A stretch of DNA of 64,000 nucleotides from the NCBI GenBank assembly GCA_963169105.1, contig OY720633.1:36968795-37032794 (forward strand), read 5' to 3'. Below are positions 10,671-24,677 of this stretch, one piece after another. Positions within the stretch are counted from its first letter, which is position 1. Every line of letters begins with the position of its first letter. The position numbers and the translations under genes were made by a program. The notes under the pieces were generated by a model that searched no databases, was not told the DNA's origin, and was given only the letters and a program-made list of their open reading frames with translations. The DNA is from Ceriagrion tenellum. Its lineage: Eukaryota > Arthropoda > Insecta > Odonata > Coenagrionidae.

Positions 10671-13534
10671 CCCTTTGTGAAATACGCAGAATTTACGGCG
10701 GCAGACCAAAGAGAAAGTTGAAAGCGCTGAGGAAAACTTCGCCTTTTCGCAACTAATACCTTTCGCTGCTTTTCGTCTAAAATCTTTTGAACGCAAAAAT
10801 CCTCTAGTTTAATGTCGACGTCCCTTTATATAATTTATATTTTTTATATTTCCACTGTCTAACTCTCTCAAATTCGCCATCTTCATTGCTTTCATGGATT
10901 CTTAATCTCCCCGGATACTCATATAATAATTATATCCTACTAAATACTAATTAAATCACTTTTTAATTGGATTAAAATACGGCATGTTTACGCCATCTTT
11001 TGAAAATAAACGCTTTTTATCTTATCTAGCTTGAGTTAAAAATGCGCTCTCATTTTTGTATTAATGTATAAAGCAAAATTTTTCTGTCCATCTTTCTGTC
11101 CGCAAATTCCATAACATACGTCCTTGAATTCATTGTATCCACTTAAAATCCTTTCCTTATTCTATTTTATTAAGTTAGAAATACTAAGATTACGAAAATG
11201 AAAGTTCGGAGTACGCCATACGAAAGGAACTTTAATTTTTTAATTTTATTCTTTCTTACAAAATTCGTTTATTCATTGGAACAGTGAAAACTTTTATAAG
11301 ATATCGATGAAATTGCTCAAAATGTGTCGTTTTTTTCTCAAGCGTCCCCGGATCCTTTTACATGTTTAGTAATACAAACTTAATAGAAGTATCAGTTTCG
11401 GGTCGTCCGGAGATATACTGGAGGTATCTTTATTCGTAGAACCGTGTAAAACATTCCATGCGAAGGAGATAAATATTAATGTATTTATAAGCACCCAATT
11501 TAGCAATTCACTTAAACCTATTGAATAACCCTAGTGCCTACTATTGGTGGAAGAGGAAAATTAGCTCAAGGTTACAAATTATTAGCAGGTCCCTTTTACT
11601 CTTCCTGCTATCTCTGACATTCCTGCCCCTGCGCCTTGATGAAAAATTAACTAGCTAGACTAAATATGCCCTGAACATACCGCCCTCTATATAAGTGACC
11701 TCTTTAAACCGAGCCATGCAGTAAATCGTTCATTCTATCAAGCGGAGGAGAAAAGGCCGAGGGATGGGGTTTGGGTCACCGGATTGGCTTGCCGGTCATC
11801 CCCGACTTATAGCGCCATTGGGGTCAAACCTCTGGCGTGAAGGAGCGTGCTCTGCCAGTCCTACGCAATTCTGAACTTCTTCCACGTGACGAAGGAAGAC
11901 TGCGATAAATTTTCGATTACTATAAGAACTTTGAGGATGGAATGAGAACTTCGTGGAGAGAAATGAAAATTGTACTCCGTCCGCTGCATATTACATTACA
12001 CCGAGGAAACCTTGGTGCTATTTTTTTAAAAGTAGGCTGACGTTGACACTGGATTTCTCTCCACTAAATCATCAGTTGCCAAAGAATACTTCCCGATCCG
12101 AACTTTCCACCTTTACTGAAGGGCGCTAATGATCCCAGTTGTCAGTCCTCAGATGGCAAAGTTTAAGTTTTCCCATCCACCTTTAACTACGAAAGACGTA
12201 ACTCAGCCGTTTTATCCTCAATGCCCACCTTCTCTCAATCTAAAACCTCATTTAGTATGTCACATTTTTTCCAATTTGTCCTTATTCCTAAAGGATGTAA
12301 GATAGATCGAGGGAAAAGAAGTTTATACGGTATAAAGTGAGTGAAAAACCGAAGTAAAAATGTTATAATATTTTGAAATATTGGAAAATGTCCTGTCCAA
12401 TGGGAAACGAGTCACAAAGACAATTTGCTTGTGGAAATTGCGTTGAACGACCTACCTAATATATCTTTAGAAGAATACCCAAAGTATTGACCCCGAGTAT
12501 CGAGCGCGAACGGTTGGTTTTGCTGATGTACTATTGTCGTAGCCCTCAGTTAGTGCTGTCATTTTGCTCATATACTTTTTATGCATAAAACATTTGAAAA
12601 TAGATAGAGATGAAAGCTTTGGAAAAAACAATTGAGGATAACCCATTCAAAAGCAAAACTATAGTATTTAAATTGATATGTTATCCAACAGCTAGGTATG
12701 GTATCAGTGTCATAAGAGACATTTTGAGCGAGAAAAACTGAATACATCCAATAGTGTAATGAATAGTGTGAATGTACATCCGAAAGAGGGTGCCAAAGTA
12801 ATCATCGCCTTTGGGAGGGTAAATTTTCACCTCTTCATTTTCACCAAAGTCATCGGCGTTAATCGTCGACGGTGGAAACAGTCCTCCTGCGATTGGAAAA
12901 CGAATTTCATTTCACAGCTCGGATTGCATTGGCATTTATAATACAGAATGGCAGCCGCGGGCCACATGCCTCGGAACTTTAGATCAGCAATTTTGTCCGT
13001 CAAAGCTCGCTCAGTCAAGGTTAACCTTCCTGCGTGATTTTGTCATTCCGATAAACAATGTGTAATTTGTATTCAACATATTTTATCCCAGTAAGCTCGG
13101 AGACTGAATGGAACTTAAATTTCACGAACCCCGATACCAATCCAAAATACTTGTTTAGAGCTCCGGAAAATTGCGAATAAACAATTCACGATGTTTGGTA
13201 TTAAGCTGCATTCACAACCTTATACACCTCTCTCATTTCGTAATCAGTTGGAATATTCTGTCTAGAAATGTTAAATATTTTTCCTTTCTATGTGGTGGTG
13301 CTCTACCCCTGTGGACGGCAAACCGCGGCTCTTTGGCCCCTTTACTTTAGTGGCCTCTTCCACAAAATACCACGTGCGAACGCGCACGTACAGTGCGATT
13401 GAAACTTCATTACCCAAGCATACGCAAGTTTATTCAATGTACCTATAGTTTCACTAAGACTTAAAACTTTAAGTAAAGTTTATTAATTCAATTTTCATGA
13501 AAGAAAATGTTGTGTCGAGGATTGAGAAACATAT
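10671..13534. other. No recognisable gene
   Basis: AT-rich DNA with no frame above 63 codons and no identified repeat. It is likely intron or intergenic. Confidence 0.45.
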
Positions 13535-13732
13535 ATGTTTAGATGGTTTGGACATATAGAGAGGATGAGCGAATGGAGATAGACGAAACAAGTATACTAA
13601 ACGGGTGTAGATGGGAAAGTTGGAATTGGCCAACCTCAGCGAACGTACGTTAATCAGATTCTGGACATTTTTAACGAAAACCAGCTTAGGAGTACCCTAA
13701 TTAAATTAATTACAATGTACCTTCCTATGTAG
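13535..13732 (+). mobile_element. Non-LTR retrotransposon RT C-terminal fragment
   Basis: One frame with two in-frame stops reads FRWFGHIERMSEWR, then TKQVY, then GVDGKVGIGQPQRTYVNQI, LDIFNENQLRS, and ends at TAG 13730. RWFGHVERM followed by a basic GRGRP-like linker and an aromatic DQI/NQI segment is the usual tail after the reverse transcriptase in RTE-like and related LINEs of arthropods. The catalytic RT part is absent, as in a 5'-truncated copy. Stops show it is dead. Exact clade is not assigned. Confidence 0.65.
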
Positions 13733-15000
13733 TTTAAGTAAAAAAAATGGCTCTCAAAAGAAATTGAAGTCGTAATACTGTTGATATTTAGCTCTGTTGA
13801 CTGATAATTTTGCCGACCACTGCTCTACATTAACATTACTACATTTTAATTTGTCATTCTCTATTTAATTAATTGCATAAAATATTGTTAGTCTGTTGTT
13901 TTTCGGGGAGGTGGCTAAAGGCTGATGATAATTTGGCGCTTTTAAGATTCGCTACAATGTCGATATGGAAAGGATACGATTTGGAATGGGTGGTGGATGA
14001 GAATTTTATGCCTACATTTGTCTACTCTTAATAAAAGGCACAAGAGAGTCCAAAGTTTGACATTTCATCTATGAGACGCTATATTACTCTTTTTAAATGC
14101 CAAGCAAAGCACTTAAGTGAATACCTATCTTCATTACCTCGGATGACCAGTTTGAAGACGCAAACACGATTCCTTGGGATGACTAGCCCGTACTCTATCC
14201 TCAATGTCATGATATTTTTTGTCACCAAATTTAATTCGAGGATAAAAATTATTTTCTCATTGATTTAAAATTTTCTACTGTTTCACGACTTTTTTTACAT
14301 ACAAATTATCGCCTCTTTTGAATAAGGACCCGAGGTCTGAGTAGAGGGAAGCCCCTGAGTCCTACCACTGGTAGAGCATCGAATAAATTCAGAACATACA
14401 AACCTTTGTCAGCACTGGAAGAAGTTCTGCACATCTTATCATCCGACATCGATTCAGAAAGACACCTTCGGTTTCATATTGCCCAAAGCATCAATTTCTT
14501 TACAGCTTCTCTTTTCGTTTGCATGAAGCCTACTTCTATTTCCGCCTTTTTGTTTTGTATGCTTTGAATTTTGGCATTATTGGAAAAAATTTCAGATTTC
14601 ACCTACGCATAAGTTTCTCCTTTCGTCGAAAATCATTATCTAAGAATCAAATTTTTCCTCCGGTCTAAATTCCAAATAATCAGAGGATGAATGGTTACAA
14701 ATAAAAAATGAAGTATGATTTTGTTCTCATTTTAATTTGAAGCAAAAAGACATAAAATTATGACATTGATACCATTCTATAGTCGATGGAAGAAAGAAAA
14801 TATTAGGTATTTTGAAAAACTGGTGTAATTTGTTTTCTGTAGCTACGGCAAAAGCAATCCTGCATGTAGTTTAAATCCGAGAAAATGCCATTTTATCGCA
14901 ATGTTCTACAATTTTTACTTAAAATATTAGAAGAGATTATCTCAAAAAGTATGCAGTACCATTATGTTCATGTAGAAAATTCAATTGCCTTCCCTTTGAT
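13733..15000. other. No recognisable gene
   Basis: AT-rich. Frames of 65-67 codons at 14071 and 14885 lack motifs and are not called. The second runs into the dispersed repeat that starts at 15001. Confidence 0.4.
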
Positions 15001-15108
15001 GTGGACTTTACAGGTCTCATGCCCGAGGATCCAACCTCACATTTTTCCCTCTGAAATTTTTCTTATCGTAGTATCTCCATTAACTTGAGTAAGTCAGAGA
15101 ACCCCATT
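15001..15108 (+). repeat. Dispersed repeat, copy 1
   Basis: Shares with 16130-16233 the ordered blocks GTGGACTTTACAGGTCTCAT / GTGAACTTTATAGGTCTCAT, TTTCCTCTGA-like, TATCTCCATTAACTTG / TATCTTCATTAACTTG and AAGTCAGAGAACCCC / AAGTTAGACAATCCC. This is an old diverged direct repeat about 1.13 kb apart; the family is unknown. Confidence 0.6.
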
Positions 15109-16129
15109 TTTGAACTAGTGAGCTTCAGTTAGAAAACATTACCAGTGAGCAACCTAATTCATCCCTTTTGCTACTGAATTTAACGTGGAATGAAAATAAC
15201 GGACGTTAGATAATTAGGCATTAAAATAGGACTTCAAATTGATTGACATCGTAACGGAGTTGATTATTCGATCGCATATTGGAAAATGATTTTCTCCAAC
15301 ATTAAATAGATCAAATTGATTTTCTTGTAACTTCACATCTCTTCAAGGTTTAAGTACATTCAAGGTATTGCTAAGTAAACATAAAGCTGTGAATGTTTTA
15401 TTTCAATTCGAAAGTTATTTTTCTCCTTTTACAATTGAAAATTACCATCTTTGGGGAAATTTTTTCGCATCATGTTGTTACTAACCACGTTTTGAATTGG
15501 AATCATTTTAGTGTGAATTAGAGTTTTATTGTTTATGTCGATAACAATCGTAGATAATGTGATTTGTATCACTCATCTTATAGTGCAATTTTAATTCATA
15601 ATGCTTTGAGTTGAGTGAGTAGCAGTTAAATTAAAAGTCGTAGATGAGTATACATGGATAAAGTATAAATGATACTCTATCCATGTCTATATTTTGTGTG
15701 CTGTTCAAAAGATCCCTTGCGATCCTGCGAGTTGAAAGAGCGCTTCTTCGTAAATATTATCTGCAATCATCCCTTTTGGAGGACTTTATGGACGGTAAAA
15801 GCCAGATGTGCTACTCCTCATATATTCCGCAAAGAAAATGAGGAAATCCCATTTGATCATCTATTTGCCCAACGTTGGCTCAGTTTACTCCCTTCTCCCC
15901 AAACCTGTGCAAGAGAAAAAACTATAGTTTTCAGATAAGTTTTCTACGTATCGTGATTTTTCCGTAAAGAACCGTAAACTTTTTTGGCAATAGTTTTTTA
16001 TTAATGATTCTTAAATTATTTCTTTACGTCATTACTGAAGAGTGTCAACATTGGACGGAAGTGCGCGTTCTCGTTATAAGCTGCGAATAAAATGTAATCT
16101 ATTTTTAAAACTTTCCTAATTTTCGTAAT
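15109..16129. other. Spacer between dispersed repeat copies
   Basis: No supported feature. One 89-codon frame (15669-15938, +) has no recognised motif. If the two flanking repeats belong to one element, this would be its interior, but nothing in it looks like a transposase or reverse transcriptase. Confidence 0.35.
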
Positions 16130-16233
16130 GTGAACTTTATAGGTCTCATGCTCGGAAATTAAACCTTAGATTATTTCCTCTGATTTTTTTTATTCTTGTA
16201 TCTTCATTAACTTGTGTAAGTTAGACAATCCCC
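16130..16233 (+). repeat. Dispersed repeat, copy 2
   Basis: Partner of 15001-15108, in the same orientation and with scattered substitutions. A shorter echo of its core (CAGGTCTCATG) appears near 40411. Confidence 0.6.
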
Positions 16234-19200
16234 TACAGTTACAACAATAGATTTAGGGTTTGATATATTCAAGTGTATGTATAGAGAAAAATGGAAATTA
16301 TGAGATGAATTAATTTTAATTAAGCTAATAAATTTTACGGGTTATAAAAACTTTGGAAGCGTGTGCTTTTCAAGTTTAAATTTCTATATTACAAAAAGAA
16401 AATTTCTAAGTATCAGTTTACCATGAGAACAGTTGACTTGAATGATTGTTAGACATGGTGCAATGCTTTCATGGGATTCCGCAGTTGACAGAAATATCGA
16501 CTCCTCCGTCGCAGAAGATTGTAAACATAGTCCCCGATGTTGGCATAACGGCGGCATTCTCAAGGGCGGGTGAGTGATTAAAGGGAGTGGGAGTGGTGAT
16601 GCAGCAGACGCTCCGGGAAGAAGGCAAGAGAGGACCGGGGAGAAAGGGAGAATGGATAACGTATTCTGGTGAAGAAAAGACGGACCTTTGGGAAATGAGA
16701 CAGGAGAGGCTTGGTGCAAATTGAGCATTCGAGGTCCTCTCCCGAAGCTTACTTTCTCTCTCTTTCTCTCCCTCCCTTAAGTCCATGTCCCTCCCCTCCC
16801 TTCTCCTTCGATTCTCCTTATCCATGGTTACAGCTTCACTGCCACGGTCGCCACAAACTGCAAAATTAAAACCTTTCGATAAAGAAATCCCTACTGGTTT
16901 TGAAACCAGGTCAGATCTCAGATTTCTAGCTGTTTTAGTCGAGACTCCTTCGCAGAAATTTTTTTTTGTTTGCGGATTTGTTTGGAAGCTTGACGATGAC
17001 GCATTGCATCGAAGCGCGCTCTGATCAAACATGTCCAGCTGAAAGATAAAATATCATTCTCCGTTATTTCATTGTATTACTAGCAAGTTGTAGAAGTTTA
17101 ATGTAGTTATCCTGCAAAAAAATAATTTGTTCTGGGCATCAGAGATGCTCATTAAGAACTACGTAAGTTTTTCAAATTCACTGAAAGCGAGATCTTTTCA
17201 AGTTACTGATTATATCATTATGCGGAAAAAGGGCTTTACAATCTGTTTATGCCATTTGGGAAGAGTTAGAACGAATAATTTACTCGCTATAAATTAAGAC
17301 ATAAAGTTAAAATAAAGCGCCTAATGGCTCAGCTCAGCGTCGTTTAAAAATTCGTGAAACAAACAAACAAAGTTTTATTTGAGTCACATATAGAGTTAGG
17401 GCCAAGTGCTACATTGTATGATGAAGGCAGCCGAGGGTCGAGCATATGTATTTTCTCAGTTAAAATTTCCCCTACATCAGCAGTGTCATGTATTTCATGA
17501 AGACGTTTCAGTGGAGAGAAAACCGCCACGAGTGACATTTCTGCATATTATAATCAATCGCTCTGCGGTAGAATGAAGTTTTCATATCTTATCTTTTTAT
17601 TTTTTTTTGGCATTTACTTTTTGATCATCATTTTTACTTTACTCGGGGTCATTATTTCGAATCTTTTTTTATTTTGAATTTCAATTATATGATGCAATGA
17701 GGTTGATAAAGAATGCATAGTTTATTAAAAGGAATTGAAGATGCTGTTCATGAAGTATATATTTTTTTTACTTTACACGTATATTCTAAAAATTTTGTTT
17801 TAATTATCGTTATTTAATGTGCATACTATGAGTGATCAAATGGAATCTGAAGCAGTGTAAATGATGAAAATCTCCATTTAGCTTCATTTTAGTATTGTTT
17901 ACATGACCTTCATATGCTATTCAGATAACTAAAGCTTCATAAAGCTCGCCTCACCCCCCACATTTAGAATGTAATGTACATTCTTTTGGATCTGTTCGTT
18001 TTAACTGCTCCGACACCTGAACTGGATCTAAATGAACTGTTCACCAAAAAGAACAGTATGACACTCCTTTAGTTACGTTTATGCATTGTTATCAATGGAA
18101 CTACTCTAAAACTCACGATCAATCCAGCAATTAAGAAAAATAAAAAAACCTATTTCTGCTATGTTCTCATCAAATGTTTCCATGCAGTGTTTTCATGGAA
18201 TGACTTTCAAAGTTTGCTCATTTTTAAATGCTTGAAGATAAATTATTTATATTTTGCACAACTGAAGTCATGTGTTCAACTTCAGTTCATTCGCATCAAC
18301 ATCCATTAGAAATGCATTTTAGGGTGGCTCAGGTCTTATTGTATTTTATTCTGGACATTATGGAAACTTAATTAAATAATGTGTGAAGTTTCTATGGTAA
18401 AATGAGGTAGAAAAATTGGATTTTCTGGATAGTTTTATCCACATTCGGCCTTAAAAACGGAAAATAAAACATGGTTTCTTGTGGAGACTGCTGAGATTAC
18501 AGCATAAATACAACAACTTCAATCATAAATCATATTCATACCTACACTTTAAACTTTTTATAAGAAATAAAAAATGCTCTTTAAATTAATTATAATTTAA
18601 ATCTAGGAATATTATCAAAACTTCTAAAAGATGTTAGCGTTAAGCTACTGAAGTTACTGCTTTAATTATAGTCAATTTAATTGTAGTCGGTGCATACAAA
18701 ATTGCTGCAGTCGACCCAGAAATTGGAAAAATGTGGCCAATTAAAATATATTCGATGAATAACCTTGATATTTTGTAACATATTTTTGATTTTTAATAAG
18801 TAACCCATTTCATCGGTGAAAGCAGGATTTTAAACCAAATGGATAAAAATGTGTGGTTTAGTATTTGCTCTGAGTCACGGAGTCGGGCCAGAGATACCTC
18901 AAGTTCATCATTTACGGGTTTTATTACTTTGGCAAAATGAAATTATATGGAATGCTCGAATAAATTTGAGAATGGTGTCTTATAAAAAGAAAAGTAAAGT
19001 AACTTTTTTGAAACTTTATTTTGATTCCAAATTGCCAGAACTTTCACAAAATATTCGTAACTTAAAATAAATCAAGTTTCAAGAAAGTGGTTCCCTTAGC
19101 AACCCATGCGGCTGCTGAAGAATATCTTAAGTAAATCACTCTCAATGAATCAATGGATAATTTAATTTATCGCCTGCAGACTTCCCTTTATTTGCAAATA

Positions 19201-21871
19201 TAAATGTGAAAAAATGGTTCCGAGAAATTGGAGGGTGCCATAAGAAAGAAAATTCATGGCTTGTTTTCATTTATCTGAAGTTATTTATTCTTTGTTTCTT
19301 AACTTCCTATTTACTTCTTTATTTGTTTATAAGCCCTTTGATTCATTAAATGTTAGAATAATGATTTTTAACTTATCTGCAGTGTTAGCAATGCGAATAG
19401 AGTGAGACCAGTTTTGCTTCGCTGTTCTTCAAGTATTAGCTTCAAGGAACGTTGGCCATTGCCACAATCAATTGTAACGTGCTTAAGTTGAAACCATGAT
19501 ATCGTATTTCCTGTATCAAAGCAAAAGCTTGAACGATACATACACTGATTTATTGAATACAATGTGAGGTGACTACCAAAGGAAATACGTTGCGAATAGC
19601 GAAGCGTCAAAATAAATCTTTTGTAACCTATTATATTTCATGGCTAATTTATATTTTAAACATTGGCAATGTTCATCACCGGCATCACTCTATTAAAATG
19701 AAATTTTGACTGCAAGATTTTCAAATCAGTGATCATCCTCATTACGAGTGTGACTTACTGCCGTGAAATTCGGAAATAACGGGAAGAAATACTTGTTGAA
19801 TTCCTAGTAGAACTAAAGGTGTTTTCATTCTATTTACAGCTCACTTTGTCATTGGACAGGCGCTCTCTTTTCTCACTCGAATTGTCTTAACTCTCTTATG
19901 CTGATTTAGTTTTCCTCATGCTTCTAGATTCATCACTGGGTTTAAGTTTACATAACAAGCCGCTTGAGAATAATTTATAATTCAAAGAAAAAGGCGTAAT
20001 ATTCTGCAGCTTCAACATCTATAGCTCATAGACTTATTTTTGAATACGTTTCAATCAATACTGATCGGTTTAAACTAATCATTGTGGAAAGTCAACACAA
20101 ACTGACTTCAAAAGAGCTTCCTTGCCTCAAGCAAAAGTCATACATGGCGAAATATTTCATATGATTAACGAGATATTTGATAAATACCTATAAATACGTA
20201 AATTTCCAGCTACTCATACTTCTTGAATGGTAAATAAGTTACAGTTAAATTGCTTATTTAACCTTTAAAAGTACATCATTGAATACTTTTTACTAAAGAC
20301 AAAATTTTCTTTTCATCAAGACTCATCTAACAGTCCTGCGAGTTATGCAATTAAAATGATGTTATGTGGGGAGGTTTGTCTAATCAAAAGGATGCATGGA
20401 TTTTCTCCTTCATACGCTGATACCCGAAATGACCAGTGCTGTAGGCGTAAATTCATCAGATCGGTTCTGACATGACTTAAGAGCCATACCATGTCAAACG
20501 ACACATCACCAGCCGTATAAAAAGTTTCTAGAGATGCTTTTTTATTTCTGAACAGAAACACTTTTATTGATAAAGTTATTAAGAAATATATTTTTGATTT
20601 TACGCTTTTCTTACGAATTAAAATAAGATTATTTAAATATATTCAGCTGAAGGGTACAAGGATCACTCAATTCCAAAATAGTTCTCAAAATTGGTGTATG
20701 ATAATTCTTCATGCATAGATTTAATATATGCCATAAGAAAGAAACATAATCAAATGATAAAAGTGATTTAAAATATTTAATTCCTTAAATAAATTGATAT
20801 TTTACACTTTATTTCGTCAGTTTGAAAGATAGTTCTGGTACCAAACACGCCAGTAATTCTTTAGTTTAAGCTCAGGTAACTCTACCCTGGATGTTCTTTA
20901 TTTCTTCTTAGTGGAAATGCTCTGTTCTGCATAAATATTCATCCATTCTAAAAAAGGTAGCACTTTGGAATATCGGGGCGAATTTCTGTTTAAAAAATTT
21001 TCTCCACCTTTTTTACTGTCGAGAATCAGTGTTGAGAACGCAAATAAATATTTCCCGAGTACTAAAACAGTAAAATCACCGCAATGTATCTTCGGATTCA
21101 CTCCACAAAAATACTGTTACTCGAGTGAATCTAATTTATTTGTAGATGTACGCTCGCTGATAAATTTGGTTCAGAATGCAGAATTTCTGATGAAAAATGC
21201 GCATGACACATGGTAGCAAGGCTACCTTTTGGGATGATGTGGTCCATAGCTTACGTAGACCCAGGAGTGTCTTTGACGGGGACGGGACAGAAGCAAATTA
21301 CTTGCTTGGCGGAGGACGGACAGGCTGCCAAGGAGAAGGGAATTGATGCGGAATCCCGTGGGACCGCTAGAGATCCAATTCTCCTGAGTATGTCACTGAG
21401 GCAAGGGTTAACCCGAGGGTGCATTACGTCGACCAAGATTGGACTTCAGAGATAATAATGTGTTTGCCTAACGGAGGCGTTCCTTTCTTCTTGAATAACA
21501 GATATTTCATTCTGGTTTCTATTCGCTCACAACAAGTAAGGGAATTTATGCAAGGCAGCATTGTCTAAGTGGAAGTTATTAGATCATAGATATGACAAAT
21601 GAAAAAGACGAAATATTAGCAAAATAATAATTATCATCATTATTAGTTATGAAGTAACCTCGTATCACTCCCCTTGCGTCTTGAATTGATCTTGGATGAA
21701 TGTTTTCAAAGAATTCCCTACTTCCTGTATGTGCGTTATCCTTATGGTACGAATTTATATCGGTGGAAAACTTTAACTACAAGGGGAGTGGGTGAGAAGA
21801 TGATTGATGAAAACTATTATCCTTAAGGTATTCCGCCATAGTTAATTGGGTATGTCATTATAATGGATGAT
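16234..21871. other. No recognisable gene; one long unassigned minus frame
   Basis: Mostly AT-rich. A 187-codon minus frame (16469-17032) and an overlapping 114-codon minus frame cover a GC-richer patch. The longer frame is Ser/Arg/Glu-rich with a charged stretch over a (TC)n-like tract at about 16755-16775. I find no domain, and several frames are open at once, so I do not call it. A GC-richer block at 21205-21455 also has frames on both strands and no recognised content. Confidence 0.4.
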
Positions 21872-22100
21872 TCATGGCATAAAATTCATCTTTATGCAGT
21901 TTGCAATACCCTTGGTGTTGTGTCGCATGTTGTTTTTTTCCCTCTTGAGGTGCTTTTTACAAGGTGATACTCTGGTGTCCGCCCGACGTCCTGTCTTGCT
22001 GATGCACTTTGCTTGGTAGCCGTTACAATGCAGTGGATAAATCCCGCACTTCATCAGCAACGAGCCTCTCTGGTTTTGGCATTTAATTATAGTTATCCGA
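21872..22100 (-). mobile_element. Decayed Penelope-like element, GIY-YIG endonuclease remnant
   Basis: The minus frame reads CGIYPLHCNGYQAKCISKTG, RRADTRVSPCKKHLKREKNN and then MRHNTKGIANCIKMNF. This fits the C-terminal GIY-YIG nuclease of Penelope-like elements: GIY, ten residues, a degenerate YIG (here CIS), then a TGR-x-TR-x-x-x-x-KKHL segment holding the conserved arginine. In the family this domain nicks target DNA for retrotransposition and follows the reverse transcriptase. YIG has decayed and no RT is readable upstream (22.1-22.5 kb), so the copy is a truncated relic. A chance match is unlikely given the number of ordered positions. Confidence 0.6.
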
Positions 22101-23358
22101 AGTTATGTTTCCAAAGCGTGAGGTGCTGCGTTTGTCCTATGGGAAACTTGTGCGTTCTGCATTTGAAAGCAACGGCCATAGGCGGTCGCCCCTAGCGCCA
22201 TAAGTTAGATTTGAATTTCTCGCCCCGGTCGCCTTCGGCCAGTGCTACGGTTCTGTGGTGATGTTCCTTGAATATGACAATCTGAACTGCCTTTTTAGTT
22301 TAGAGCTGAAGTATAACTTTAGTAATAAAGATGACACCACTCGACTTGCTCATCTTCATTGGGTGACTTCAGGTCTATATTGCTGGGGAATTAAACCCGG
22401 AGCTCTAAGATCTGGGAAGCAACCCTGAGATGTCACCTCAAATGTGGCGGCAAAGTACGGTCTGTCCGTAAAAAATGTTAATTTTAATGTTATTACAACA
22501 TAATTATGTTTCTGTTAATTTAATTAAAATTATTAACTGAACAGCATTCATTAAAAAAGTGATGAAAAAAATGTCGTATGAATTTTGACGCGTGAGATGA
22601 TGTTTTGAGGAGCGAAAAATTAACCACAACCGAAAGAATAAATAGTAAAGTTGCGGGACTGTCTCTGGTTAATCATCAATTTTCACTTATAAAATATTAA
22701 CACTGGATACTTTAATTTCCTTTATATGCGATGACAAACTATCTTACCCTCTAATAATCTTCTTATCTTAAATCTATTTTATGATGTGGTCCTTTTTTGT
22801 ACAATATTGTCCTCTTTTTCTGAGCCGTCCACTGCCCTTGGCCTTCGGGTAATCGTCACCATCGTCGAACTTTTAATGCTGTATCCAGAGCCCTCATTTT
22901 TAATCAGATAAAATTACTCTGTTACCTCATACTTATTTTTCTCTATAGCTGTGAAGCATATTTTCCAACTTATGAGATTTACTCAACATATTTTATGAAC
23001 GATGTTAAGGCTTGGTGCGCTCGAAAGACTACCGGCCGAGACCTTTCCTCGGTGCCAGTTAAATGAATTCTGAAAAACTACCGTTTAAATTTAGAGCAAT
23101 TTTACTTAAGAATAATATTTTCATATTAGTATCAATTAAAAATTAGTTTAATATCGATTTAACTACAAACAGAGGCTATAATCTTTGACAACAATACGAG
23201 TAAACTGTTATTGGGAATAGCAGTTATTACCTACGGAATACAAATTCAACTTTTGGACGTGAATAAAAAAAGCAAAGTAGGCACCAGCTTTAAGCTATAT
23301 GGCCGTACTTGTTTCCATTTGGCGGTTATTCATCGTGTTACAGTATTATAGGATGGAA
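22101..23358. other. No feature seen
   Basis: If the PLE relic were full length its RT would lie here on the minus strand, but no RT motif is visible. A GC-richer patch at 22180-22260 (GGCGGTCGCCCC, CGCCCCGGTCGCCTTCGGCC) remains unexplained. Confidence 0.35.
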
Positions 23359-23412
23359 TGTATTAGAATATATAGATTATATTGATTGTATTAGAATACA
23401 TATATATATTGT
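23359..23412 (+). repeat. 28-bp tandem repeat, two copies
   Basis: TGTATTAGAATATATAG... (23359) is followed by TGTATTAGAATACATAT... (23387), giving a period of 28 bases that ends in a short TA run. Confidence 0.7.
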
Positions 23413-24677
23413 AATAGAGGGATTATTTCATTTTTCATAACTGAAAGGCCAAATTAAGGTCCGTGTTATATCCTCATGCGCCTTATGACCATAAGCACAC
23501 TATATCATACAAATACCTTAACCTACCGTTTTCCATATCCATCTAGTTCTGTATTCTGCTCCATCTGAGCCGATTCTTCCGTTTATTTTCACGTCCATTC
23601 CCATTTTGCATCCGTTCAATTACTTTCCTTTTAAAGAATTTTCTTTTCTTACATTTTCCGTCACATAAATCATTGATCGCCATCTCTTATTCGAGTTTTG
23701 AACGTTTCCAAGGCCTTCTTGTATCTTTCTTTCAGTGCTCAAAGCCTCTGATCCGTTTTATACACGCTTCACCGAAGTGTTTTCAACTTTACTGCTTTCG
23801 TTTGTGATGGCACCTCATTTAAATCCCAAGGTCTAAACGCAGCAGTTGTTTCTTAATCTCGGTGGGCCTGTTAATAGTAGTGATTTCCTGTCAATTACGT
23901 ATTTTCTGAATGCTTAGTATTGAGTAGTTCAAAGTATTTTTTTCGTATCGGCCTTAGGAAGGGTAATTGGGATGTTTAAGTGTCTCAGTCTTATGAGAAC
24001 TATTATGGCTGACATAAAAATTGTTCAGCGCTGGTGCTCCTTTGATGTTGTAAACTCATATATGTTAGTGTCGCTAATATTGTAAGGATATAAGTGTCAA
24101 ACGTCGGTTTATAACTTGATATTAGTTTTTGATTTATGTACAACGTTTTGTGAATATAAAATGCTGCAGTTGGAGTTTATTCGTAAAAATGTTTTACATA
24201 AAAAATAGTGAACGTAGTATCTTTTACTGCCTTTTAAAATGATTTTTGGAATCAGTTTCAACAGTTAAAAGTCATTTTCCCTAAAAAACTTCAGTTATCT
24301 ATTAGTTGAACCTATGGAAAACGTATTAAAACTAAGTACGGTAAAATGATTTGTTATATAGCCTTTTGAAATATATCAGGAATTTTAAATATGACTTATA
24401 TCAGGTTGACATTTTGACCTATCTTTCTCAGACTTTCTACTCAATTAAGTGAATTCCAATTGAATAATAATGTGTAGACACGATTTGAAAAAGGAAGTAG
24501 AAGAAATGCGAATGCTGGCTAATTCGTAAGGTCTTTGTCTTTTCAATCAAGTAAATTTTACTATCGCGGAATGTGATGCATTGTTTCCATAATTTCAAAT
24601 AGTTGGAGCGGCAACATCAAGGCGAAAGTGGTGACCATAAGGTTCCCAGGTTGGTGCACTACCAACCGATTCAGTGT
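23413..24677. other. No recognisable gene
   Basis: AT-rich, with no frame or repeat that I can support. Confidence 0.4.

Noticed and set aside
16469..17032. 187-codon minus-strand open frame
   Set aside because: Long, but over a GC-richer patch with a pyrimidine tract and other frames open at the same time; no motif, domain or splice context recognised.
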